A stretch of 5,085 nt of DNA from positions 1-5,085 of the forward strand of contig JAEZAY010000344.1 of the NCBI GenBank assembly GCA_023427575.1. Reading direction: 5' to 3'. Below, piece after piece: positions 1 to 5,085 of the stretch. The translations under genes and the position numbers were made by a program. The notes beneath the pieces are model-generated. The model was not told the DNA's origin. It searched no databases and saw only the letters and a list, made by a program, of their open reading frames with translations. This DNA is from Bacteroidota bacterium. Its GTDB lineage: Bacteria > Bacteroidota > Bacteroidia > Chitinophagales > Chitinophagaceae. Position 1 is the stretch's first letter. The number at the start of each line of letters is the position of its first letter.

Positions 1-49
1 CATTAGCACATTGGCACATTAGCACATTCGCACATTAGCACATTATCAC
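1..49. repeat. 8-bp tandem array CACATTNN (array 1)
   Basis: About six consecutive 8-bp units with the fixed core CACATT and a variable dinucleotide (AG, GG, AG, CG, AG, AT). The array starts at the window edge, so it may extend further left. It ends in ATCACCGCCGTCCG, which resembles the sequence following the second array (ATCACTGCTATCCG). An 8-bp period is neither a codon multiple nor a helical turn, so a coding or phased-bending role is unlikely. I recall similar intergenic arrays from Bacteroidota genomes; their function is not known to me. Confidence 0.9.
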
Positions 50-121
50 CGCCGTCCGATTCATTTTTCTTAACGGATTTCTTCCGAGGCCCGGGGGAAT
101 ACATTTTACCGGACACCACTG
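50..121. other. Spacer between the two tandem arrays
   Basis: This is 72 bp of non-repetitive sequence without an open frame of useful length. It contains GGGGGAATACATTTT (93-107), an exact 15-bp match to the part of the haloperoxidase gene that encodes the active-site GGIHF (3491-3505). It is followed at 110-119 by CGGACACCACT-like sequence resembling the codons of the other active-site motif, SGHST. No gene fragment can be reconstructed around these matches, and a stop codon follows at 120-122 in the relevant frame. Confidence 0.5.
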
Positions 122-185
122 ATTATCACATTATCAAATTATCACATTTCCACATTGGCACATTAGCACATTGGCACATTATCAC
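122..185. repeat. 8-bp tandem array CACATTNN (array 2)
   Basis: Exactly eight 8-bp units in register, ATTATCAC-like, with variants ATTATCAA, ATTTCCAC, ATTGGCAC and ATTAGCAC. It has the same core and phase logic as array 1. Degenerate units lie toward the left end and cleaner ones toward the right. The last unit overlaps the first bases of the dispersed box at 181-249. This kind of locus can gain or lose units by slipped-strand mispairing. Confidence 0.9.
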
Positions 186-249
186 TGCTATCCGGGTAAT
201 AATTTTCCATTCATGCGAAACCTGTATCAATTGTGAATAGGAGCCGTCA
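181..249. repeat. Dispersed ~70-bp box, left copy
   Basis: This copy aligns with 4918-4987 in the same orientation, with one single-base gap. By my hand count about 51 of 70 columns are identical. The conserved blocks are TAATAATTTTC (197-207), GAAACCTGTAT (217-227) and GAGCCGTCA (241-249); the spacers between them have diverged. Conserved blocks separated by variable spacers of constant length look like a structured or protein-bound element, or an old dispersed repeat. Read on the minus strand this copy runs into the tandem array, whereas the right copy runs into the start of a transporter gene. Confidence 0.65.
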
Positions 250-256
250 AAATGCT

Positions 257-289
257 TTTAAATCTGCGAATCCCCTACATTTAGCTTTG
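257..289 (+). promoter_or_regulatory. Possible Bacteroidota-type promoter for the operon
   Basis: TAGCTTTG at 282-289 is an exact match to the Bacteroidota -7 consensus TAnnTTTG. The -33 partner is poor: TTTA at 257-260, 21 bp upstream, is the best candidate for the TTTG element. If used, transcription would begin near 295, giving a leader of about 160 nt that includes the hairpin at 337-365. An 8-mer with two free positions is easily found by chance, so this is a suggestion only. Confidence 0.3.
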
Positions 290-329
290 ATCATTATCTC
301 TTAACCACCCTTATCTCAGGGAAGGCTCT

Positions 330-365
330 AAAAAAAGTAGAATCATACTTCTTTCAAAATTCTAC
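330..365 (-). terminator. Hairpin with T7 tail on the minus strand (weak)
   Basis: GTAGAAT (337-343) and ATTCTAC (359-365) form a perfect 7-bp stem around a 15-nt loop. Seven A residues lie at 330-336, so on the minus strand the stem is followed by seven T residues, the layout of an intrinsic terminator. The stem is AT-rich and the loop long. No minus-strand gene is seen upstream of it, so its role is unclear. In the plus-strand leader it would simply be a small hairpin. Confidence 0.25.
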
Positions 366-454
366 GGTTCCTTTTCTTACTACAACCAGGATTTTTTTTC
401 CGGGTTAAGAAAATTACCACTGACTGAAAAATTTTTATATATTGGATTAACTTT

Positions 455-1045
455 TTGCAAAAACTGACTGCCATATTTCTCCTGGCTCTGCTGAGCTTTA
501 ACTGGGTTGGATACCGCTTTGCGCTTAACTATTTAAATTTTTCGCTGGACCGAATACTGGAAGCCGATCTCGATGCAGGGAATTACGATGAAAATGAACT
601 TATCCAGATGCGTGTCCCGGTTTCATTGCCATATCAGGTGAACTGGAGCAATTATGAACGGGTAGACGGTGATATTGAAATTGACGGTATCCACTATAAG
701 TTTGTAAAGAAAATTGTCCGCAATGATTCGCTGATACTGCTTTGTCTGCCTAATCACAACAAGATGATGATGCAGGAAGCTAAAACCGCTTTTTTTCAAT
801 TGGTGAATGATCTTACCATGAATCATTCCGGTAAAACGGAAAAGAAATCTTCACAGATTGCCAAATCCGTTTTTTCAGATTGTATTATCTATTCTCAGCC
901 CCTTGCAGCTTCTCCTGATCTTTCTAATAATAAAGTTTATTCCCTGAATCAAACTTTTCCAATTCTGGCTCCATTTATACTGGCACCCGAAAAACCTCCT
1001 TCCGCGCGGCTATCGCTGTTTAAACATCCCTTATACTTTTTATAA
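455..1045 (+). CDS. Membrane-anchored conserved hypothetical protein
   Basis: This is a 196-aa protein of unknown function. Residues 4-27 form one hydrophobic segment (TAIFLLALLSFNWVGY core), a membrane anchor or uncleaved signal. The rest is hydrophilic and predicted to lie outside the inner membrane. The most structured part is about 50-120, including VDGDIEIDGIHYKFVKK (70-86) and LILLCLPN (93-100). The tail after 148 is rich in Pro and Ser (APEKPPSARL). From memory, small single-pass proteins with a 'D-G-xIEI-x-G-x-x-Y-x-x-VK' core and a proline-rich end occur in Bacteroidota near outer-membrane receptors; I cannot name a family. The start is TTG at 455. The frame is closed at 425-427 and the next in-frame ATG is codon 52, which would remove the membrane segment. 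It lies 43 bp upstream of the barrel gene, so it is probably first in the operon. Confidence 0.75.
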   Translation: MQKLTAIFLLALLSFNWVGYRFALNYLNFSLDRILEADLDAGNYDENELIQMRVPVSLPYQVNWSNYERVDGDIEIDGIHYKFVKKIVRNDSLILLCLPNHNKMMMQEAKTAFFQLVNDLTMNHSGKTEKKSSQIAKSVFSDCIIYSQPLAASPDLSNNKVYSLNQTFPILAPFILAPEKPPSARLSLFKHPLYFL

Positions 1046-1088
1046 TTCCAGCTCCGCTGCGAAATTTTTCATTCTATAAACAAAGAAC

Positions 1089-2039
1089 ATGTTTATTCAT
1101 CCACATTGCCGCAAAGCACTGTTCAGTGCTTTCGTGATGGCAATTCTATCCATCAGATCAATGGCGCAAACCGATCAGGATTTCGATATGATGGCAAAAA
1201 ATCTTTTTTGCTCGGGCTTTACTTATACCAATAGCTCCTGGACAAATTACTGGGAAGGAACCCTTAAGCGCGATAACCTGAATCTGGGAACAGTAAGAAC
1301 CCAAATGCTGGCCTATATGGGTAACTATGGGTTGTCTAAGAAGCTGAACCTACTTTTTGGACTCCCCTATGTAAAAACGAATGCCAGTGCCGGCACCATG
1401 AGTGGATTACAAGGGATTCAGGATCTGAGCCTGTTTGCCAAATACAAGGCGTTTACGCTTAAAACAGGCAAAGGAAATTTTACCTTATTGGGCGTTGGCG
1501 GAGTTTCATTCCCATTGACAAATTATGTAGCTGACCATATGCCGCTGAATATCGGGCTTCGTTCGAAATCACTGATAGGAAGAGTGATTGCGGATTACCA
1601 GCAAGGCAGATTTTTTGTAACGGCATCGGGAACATATATGCTGCGAAGCAATATTACCATCGACCGGAATTCGTACTACACAACCGAAATGCATCTCACC
1701 AATAAGGTGGAAATGCCCGATGCAACCAATTACCAGGCCCGGATCGGATATCGCTCAAAAACGCTTACCGCAGAAGGTATTCTCAACCGCTTTGTTACCC
1801 TGGGCGGGTTCGATATAACGCGAAACAATATGCCTTTTCCCAGCAACAGAATGAACGCGACGGCAGCAGGGGTTGGAGCCAAATTTTTTCCTCAGGGCCG
1901 TTTAAAAAATTTTTCGCTGAATGCTGAATTTACTCGAACGATTGCCGGAAGAAATGTGGGTGAAGCGAGTTCCATTACTGCCGGAGCTTTCTACATCCTG
2001 AATTTTAATAAGAAATCAGATAATAACCAGTCAAAATAA
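1089..2039 (+). CDS. Outer-membrane beta-barrel protein, 'transporter'/MetA-phenol-degradation-like
   Basis: This is a 316-aa protein with a classical signal peptide: basic n-region to residue 9, hydrophobic 10-22, and cleavage likely after Ala26 (SMA|Q), a typical Bacteroidota site. The mature part alternates amphipathic strands with turns throughout and ends in a strand, AGAFYILNF, with a short polar tail. The sections NYGLSKKLNLLFGLPYV (about 79-95) and GLQGIQDLSLFAKYKAF (about 107-123) match the pattern 'GLTDRLNLxxGLPYV...GLQDLSLxxKY' of barrel proteins annotated as transporter or MetA-pathway-of-phenol-degradation (Pfam Phenol_MetA_deg). That family link is from memory; its members have few tested substrates. 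It is probably an outer-membrane channel or structural barrel. The stop lies only 5 bp before the haloperoxidase-like gene, so the two are almost certainly co-translated and may work together. No plug domain or TonB box is seen, so it is not a TonB-dependent receptor. Confidence 0.75.
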   Translation: MFIHPHCRKALFSAFVMAILSIRSMAQTDQDFDMMAKNLFCSGFTYTNSSWTNYWEGTLKRDNLNLGTVRTQMLAYMGNYGLSKKLNLLFGLPYVKTNASAGTMSGLQGIQDLSLFAKYKAFTLKTGKGNFTLLGVGGVSFPLTNYVADHMPLNIGLRSKSLIGRVIADYQQGRFFVTASGTYMLRSNITIDRNSYYTTEMHLTNKVEMPDATNYQARIGYRSKTLTAEGILNRFVTLGGFDITRNNMPFPSNRMNATAAGVGAKFFPQGRLKNFSLNAEFTRTIAGRNVGEASSITAGAFYILNFNKKSDNNQSK

Positions 2040-2044
2040 CTGCT

Positions 2045-3595
2045 ATGCGTATTAGATTTGTTCGCTGCTTCACCTTTATTGTCCTATCATTAATGGTGGC
2101 AGCCTGTTCCAAACAGGTGGATTCGCGCACCGATAATGCTCCCGCACTCAATCCGGTTAAAACAGATGGCGATGCCGGTTCATGGAAACCCATACTGCTT
2201 GCCAACGTAACGGATATTGTTTTATCGTCACCTATTGCCACCAGTTCGCCTGATTATATAATTCAACTAAATGAGGTTAGAAGCTGGCAGAAAAAAATCT
2301 CTGATTCCGATCGTGATAATGTTAAATACTGGAGCGCAGGTGCTGTTCTGCGCTGGAATGAGATCATGCGTGAACTGGTAGCTAAATACAATCTGCCTCC
2401 ATATCAGAATCCCGACGGAACTTATCCGGCTCCCAGTGCGAATAACCCGCTTGCATACCCGCTGTTTCCATTTGCCAATCCTCCGTATGCTTCCCGCGCT
2501 TATGCCTATGTTGCCGCTGCGCAGTACGATGCGCTGGTAACGGCTTATCACTATAAATCCGTTTATAACAGGAAAGCTCCTTACGATATAGATTCCTCTC
2601 TAAACGTAATGGTTAGCCGCTCCGATCTCTCCTCGTTCCCTTCCGAAGACGGAGCAGTAATAGGCGCAACCGTTGAATTGTTGAAGCTACTTTTTCCCGG
2701 TGAACAGGACTTTATTCAGAAGAAAGCCGAGGATCACCGCCGGGCCCGCTTAATTGCAGGAGCCAATGTTCGCAGCGATATTGAAGCAGGAGAGATCATT
2801 GGCAGGCAGGTGGCGGAAAGATATACTGCAAAAGCAAGAACTGACCGCGCCGGTCAGGCTGGGGGTACACCTGCCGATTGGAAAAAAATGGAGGACAATT
2901 GCATAGCCATTGGTGAAACGCCATGGTTAAGCCTCGAATTGCCTAAACGGCCGCCCATGCTGGCTATGTATGGCAAGGTGAAATCGCTGGTACTTGATTC
3001 TTTAACTTGTGTTTCCCTTCGGCCAGGACCGCCACCTTCGGTGAATAGTGCTCAAATGAAGGCGGAAACCGAAGAGATCCGTTCAATGGTAAAAAATGCC
3101 ACCCGTGAGCAGATCCGCACTGTTCATTTCTGGGCCGATGGGGTAGCAACCTACACACCGGCCGGCCACTGGAACGCCATTGCCGCCGATGATTTTATCA
3201 GTAAAGGTTTCAGCGAAGTTCGCTGGGCCCGGAATCTGGCTTTATTAAATATTGCCATGATGGACGCCGGAATAATTACCTGGGATACCAAAATGCATTA
3301 TTTCAATCCCAGGCCCAGCCAGATGGATCCGGAAATAAAAACTCTGACAGGGCTTCCGAATTTTCCGGCTTATATCTCCGGACACTCCACTTTCAGTTCC
3401 GCGGCGGCTTCTGTACTTGGTTATATTTTACCAGAACGCGCAGCCGATTATAAAGCGATGGCATTGGAAGCATCGCTGTCGCGAATGTATGGGGGAATAC
3501 ATTTTCGTTCCGATTGTGAGGTTGGACTCGAAGTGGGTGAAAATATTGCGGCTCATATCATCAACCGCGGCCGGCTCGATGGGTCGGGAAATTAG
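2045..3595 (+). CDS. Vanadium-dependent haloperoxidase-like PAP2-superfamily lipoprotein
   Basis: This 516-aa protein has a lipoprotein signal: hydrophobic 9-20 and lipobox VAAC with Cys21, so it should be lipidated and sit in the outer membrane or on the surface. The C-terminal half carries the vanadate/phosphate pocket of the haloperoxidase/acid-phosphatase superfamily. Motif 1 is Lys416-x6-Arg423-Pro, motif 2 is Ser445-Gly446-His447 and motif 3 is SRMYGGIHF with Arg480 and His486. Spacings equal those of fungal chloroperoxidase (K353/R360, S402-G403-H404, R490/H496). Trp413 and Phe440 occupy the positions of its Trp350 and Phe397. FWADG (362-366) and TPAGHWN (371-377) are family-typical. 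The usual Pro before SGH is Ile444. Expected chemistry is halide oxidation by hydrogen peroxide, or phosphoester hydrolysis; sequence alone cannot decide. The ATG at 2045 gives the complete signal peptide. There is no clear ribosome-binding site, so it is probably coupled to the barrel gene. It is the last gene of the operon. Confidence 0.9.
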   Translation: MRIRFVRCFTFIVLSLMVAACSKQVDSRTDNAPALNPVKTDGDAGSWKPILLANVTDIVLSSPIATSSPDYIIQLNEVRSWQKKISDSDRDNVKYWSAGAVLRWNEIMRELVAKYNLPPYQNPDGTYPAPSANNPLAYPLFPFANPPYASRAYAYVAAAQYDALVTAYHYKSVYNRKAPYDIDSSLNVMVSRSDLSSFPSEDGAVIGATVELLKLLFPGEQDFIQKKAEDHRRARLIAGANVRSDIEAGEIIGRQVAERYTAKARTDRAGQAGGTPADWKKMEDNCIAIGETPWLSLELPKRPPMLAMYGKVKSLVLDSLTCVSLRPGPPPSVNSAQMKAETEEIRSMVKNATREQIRTVHFWADGVATYTPAGHWNAIAADDFISKGFSEVRWARNLALLNIAMMDAGIITWDTKMHYFNPRPSQMDPEIKTLTGLPNFPAYISGHSTFSSAAASVLGYILPERAADYKAMALEASLSRMYGGIHFRSDCEVGLEVGENIAAHIINRGRLDGSGN

Positions 3596-3622
3596 TGAAG
3601 ACTTAAAGGACTACAACTGGAA

Positions 3623-3658
3623 AGCGGGCATCAGCGCAAATTGATGCCCGCTATTTTT
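3623..3658 (+). terminator. Intrinsic terminator of the haloperoxidase operon
   Basis: A perfect 11-bp GC-rich stem, AGCGGGCATCA (3623-3633) with TGATGCCCGCT (3642-3652), encloses an 8-nt loop and is followed by A and five T residues (3654-3658). It starts 28 bp after the haloperoxidase stop and lies 7 bp beyond the stop of the convergent transporter gene. On the minus strand the stem is followed by only TTTCC, so it should work best for the plus-strand operon, with weaker use in the other direction. Confidence 0.85.
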
Positions 3659-3664
3659 GCAGAT

Positions 3665-4915
3665 TTACCAGTTTTGCTCCAATGGAATAGTTTTCATATT
3701 TCCCTTTAACATGATACGTCTAATCAGGATAATGCTAAAAGTCATACAGGCGGCACCAATCAGGAAATGGATGCCCGGAAAATAGATCGGGGCTTTAGAA
3801 GAAGTAAAAAACGAAAAGGCACTATTCATCATAAGCGGACCAATGATGGTAGTTAAACTCATCAGGCTGGTAAGAGCTCCCTGTAGTTCGCCCTGTTGAC
3901 TGGATGCCACATGCACCGAGATTACCGACTGCAGCGATGGCCCGCAGATTCCGCCAAGACAGTAAGGCAAAAGAAAAACAAACATCATCCAGCCCTGAGT
4001 TGCAAAAGCAAACAGGATCAGGCCAATGGTATACAATCCTAAACCCAGGTAAATGCTGGTTTCATTGCCCAGCCTTGGTACGATCACCCTGGTTAATCCG
4101 CCCTGAACCGAGCCAATTAAAATTCCAACCACTGCAAGTGAAATTCCCACCATGCGTTCACTCCAGTTAAAGCGGTAGATGGTAAAAAAATTCCAGTTTC
4201 CCTGTACGGATTGATTGCCTAGGTAAATTAAAAAGAATCCTACGGCGAGTGCGCCAATCTTTTTGTGTTTAATAAGAAATTTTAATGAACCAAAAGGATT
4301 TGCTCTTTTCCAGTCGAAGGGCCGGCGATTTTCATTGCTTAAAGATTCAGGTAGAAAAACGTATCCATACAAACAATTCAGAAGACAGAGGATGGCAGCG
4401 GCATAAAAAGGCGCACGCAAACCCCAGGTAGATAATAGTGCGCCCAGTGCGGGTCCCAGTACAAAGCCCAGTCCGAAAGCCGCTCCGATCAGCCCAAAAT
4501 TTTTGGCGCGGCTTGTTTCATCCGGGCTTACATCCGCGATATAGGCCGTAGCCGTGGTAAAGCTGGCTCCGGTAATTCCGGCAATCACACGGCCCGCAAA
4601 AAGCCATCCGTACGTAGGCGCCAGGGCCAGGATAATATAATCAATTCCGAAACCCAGTAGTGAAACCAACAACACTGGCCGTCGCCCGAATTTGTCGCTC
4701 AAATTGCCTATTACGGGAGCAAAAAGGAATTGTGTTATGGCGAACACCGACAATAGAATCGCGCCATAAGTGCTGGCCTGGTTAACCGGAACGGCTTTAA
4801 GTTCAGAAATCAGGTCGGCCATTACCGGAATGATCAGGCCCCAGCCCATCACATCAATTAGAAGAGTTATAAAAATAAAGCCGATGGCCGATTTCCCCGA
4901 TTTTCGCATATGCAT
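3665..4915 (-). CDS. MFS multidrug/tetracycline-type antiporter (TCR/Tet family)
   Basis: This protein is about 416 aa (residues numbered from the ATG at 4915) with twelve predicted membrane helices: a proton-driven exporter in the inner membrane. TM1 contains TLLIDVMGWGLIIPV with Asp21, as in TetA proteins. The loop between TM2 and TM3 has the MFS motif A, GNLSDKFGRRP (70-80). TM5 has the antiporter motif C, GFVLGPALG (150-158). The second half repeats the loop pattern at about 271-283 (QGGLTRVIVPRLG). Length is normal for TetA-like pumps. Most Bacteroidota members are annotated 'TCR/Tet family MFS transporter' without a known substrate, so tetracycline export should not be assumed. Possible starts are TTG at 4918, ATG at 4915 and ATG at 4909; all keep TM1. 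GGA at 4928-4930 is a weak ribosome-binding site. No TetR-type regulator is adjacent. The gene is convergent with the haloperoxidase operon and has its own promoter, not identified. Confidence 0.9.
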   Translation of the reverse strand: MHMRKSGKSAIGFIFITLLIDVMGWGLIIPVMADLISELKAVPVNQASTYGAILLSVFAITQFLFAPVIGNLSDKFGRRPVLLVSLLGFGIDYIILALAPTYGWLFAGRVIAGITGASFTTATAYIADVSPDETSRAKNFGLIGAAFGLGFVLGPALGALLSTWGLRAPFYAAAILCLLNCLYGYVFLPESLSNENRRPFDWKRANPFGSLKFLIKHKKIGALAVGFFLIYLGNQSVQGNWNFFTIYRFNWSERMVGISLAVVGILIGSVQGGLTRVIVPRLGNETSIYLGLGLYTIGLILFAFATQGWMMFVFLLPYCLGGICGPSLQSVISVHVASSQQGELQGALTSLMSLTTIIGPLMMNSAFSFFTSSKAPIYFPGIHFLIGAACMTFSIILIRRIMLKGNMKTIPLEQNW

Positions 4916-4917
4916 CA

Positions 4918-4987
4918 ATCATTGCTGTCCAGTTAATAATTTTCAATTTGCCTGAAACCTGTATAAACAGTAGGTTACGAGCCGTCA
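4918..4987. repeat. Dispersed ~70-bp box, right copy
   Basis: This is the partner of 181-249, in the same orientation on the plus strand. Shared blocks are TAATAATTTTC (4934-4944), GAAACCTGTAT (4954-4964) and GAGCCGTCA (4979-4987). Here the box begins exactly at the transporter start and so forms its whole proximal upstream region. It also contains the short inverted repeat CTGT-ATAA-ACAG (4959-4970), which the left copy does not keep. No TAnnTTTG promoter box was found on the minus strand within it. Confidence 0.65.
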
Positions 4988-5001
4988 TTGTAAATGATCT
5001 C

Positions 5002-5030
5002 CTCCACTTTTTTTTAGAAAAAAAGTGGAG
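5002..5030. repeat. Perfect palindrome, 13-bp arms, 3-nt loop
   Basis: CTCCACTTTTTTT (5002-5014) and AAAAAAAGTGGAG (5018-5030) are exact reverse complements around TAG. The order, GC-rich base then T-run, loop, A-run, places the AT-rich part at the hairpin tip. There is no T-tract after the stem on either strand, so it is not a standard intrinsic terminator. It lies about 85 bp upstream of the transporter start. Being symmetrical, it could be a binding site, a hairpin in RNA from either strand, or the end of a dispersed repeat. Confidence 0.85.
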
Positions 5031-5085
5031 CAAAAAAATCGGGCTCCGGAATAAATCCTAAAAATTGAAACTTCCGGCTAAATAA

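Larger units (their letters stand above)
186..454. other. Non-coding region upstream of the operon
   Basis: I find no convincing gene on either strand here. The region holds most of the left dispersed box, a promoter-like box, a short hairpin and an AT-rich run (391-450) just before the first gene. The reading frame of the first gene is closed by a TGA at 425-427, which limits how far its start could lie upstream. Confidence 0.6.

Noticed and set aside
1..185. CRISPR array
   Set aside because: The units are 8 bp, directly adjacent and without unique 30-40 bp spacers, and no cas genes are present.
1089..2039. TonB-dependent receptor
   Set aside because: At 316 aa it is far too short, and no plug domain or carboxypeptidase-like N-terminal domain is seen.
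2005..2551. Minus-strand open frames of 78 and 94 aa opposite the start of the haloperoxidase gene
   Set aside because: They are antisense shadows with no recognisable domain, lying opposite the lipoprotein signal and a conserved coding region.
3417..3644. 75-aa plus-strand open frame overlapping the end of the haloperoxidase gene
   Set aside because: It lies in another frame within strongly conserved haloperoxidase codons, including His447/His486-region sequence, and runs into the terminator hairpin.
3904..4170. 88-aa plus-strand open frame opposite the exporter
   Set aside because: It is low-complexity shadow translation of transmembrane codons. The exporter frame carries clear MFS motifs.
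181..4987. Composite transposon or insertion sequence bounded by the paired boxes
   Set aside because: There is no transposase or integrase gene, the boxes are diverged direct repeats rather than sharp inverted ends, and no target-site duplication is evident.
5002..5030. Intrinsic terminator
   Set aside because: The stem is strong, but no T-tract follows it on either strand and the A/T runs are at the loop side.

Overview
The window looks like a chromosomal stretch from a member of the Bacteroidota, probably a Chitinophagaceae/Sphingobacteriales-type genome. The reasons are moderate GC, AT-rich intergenic DNA, poor Shine-Dalgarno sequences, an 'MAQ'-type signal-peptidase site, a surface-lipoprotein type of haloperoxidase, and 8-bp CACATTNN tandem arrays of a kind I associate from memory with these genomes. 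The taxonomic call is inference, not proof.

Layout. Positions 1-454 hold no gene. They contain two 8-bp tandem arrays (1-49 and 122-185), a unique-looking spacer, a ~69-bp box (181-249) repeated at the far end of the window, a possible Bacteroidota-type promoter (-7 box at 282-289) and a weak hairpin. Then come three co-directional genes on the + strand: a membrane-anchored conserved hypothetical protein (455-1045, TTG start), an outer-membrane beta-barrel protein of the 'transporter'/MetA-phenol-degradation type (1089-2039), and a lipoprotein of the vanadium-dependent haloperoxidase/PAP2 superfamily (2045-3595). Gaps of 43 bp and 5 bp suggest one operon. A strong intrinsic terminator (3623-3658) separates it from a convergent gene on the - strand, a TetA/TCR-type 12-TM drug:H+ antiporter (3665-4915). 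The last 170 bp carry the second copy of the ~70-bp box, directly abutting the transporter start, and a perfect 13-bp-arm palindrome (5002-5030).

How the genes may work together. The haloperoxidase-like lipoprotein keeps every vanadate-pocket residue expected from the fungal chloroperoxidase (Lys416, Arg423, Ser445-Gly446-His447, Arg480, His486) as well as the chloroperoxidase-like Trp413 and Phe440. It is predicted to be anchored in the outer membrane or at the cell surface, next to an outer-membrane barrel from the same operon. This suggests an envelope-located oxidative halogenation or phosphoester-hydrolysis activity with a dedicated barrel. Which of the two chemistries applies, and what passes through the barrel, cannot be read from sequence. 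The exporter is convergent and need not be functionally linked, although the pair of similar boxes brackets all four genes.
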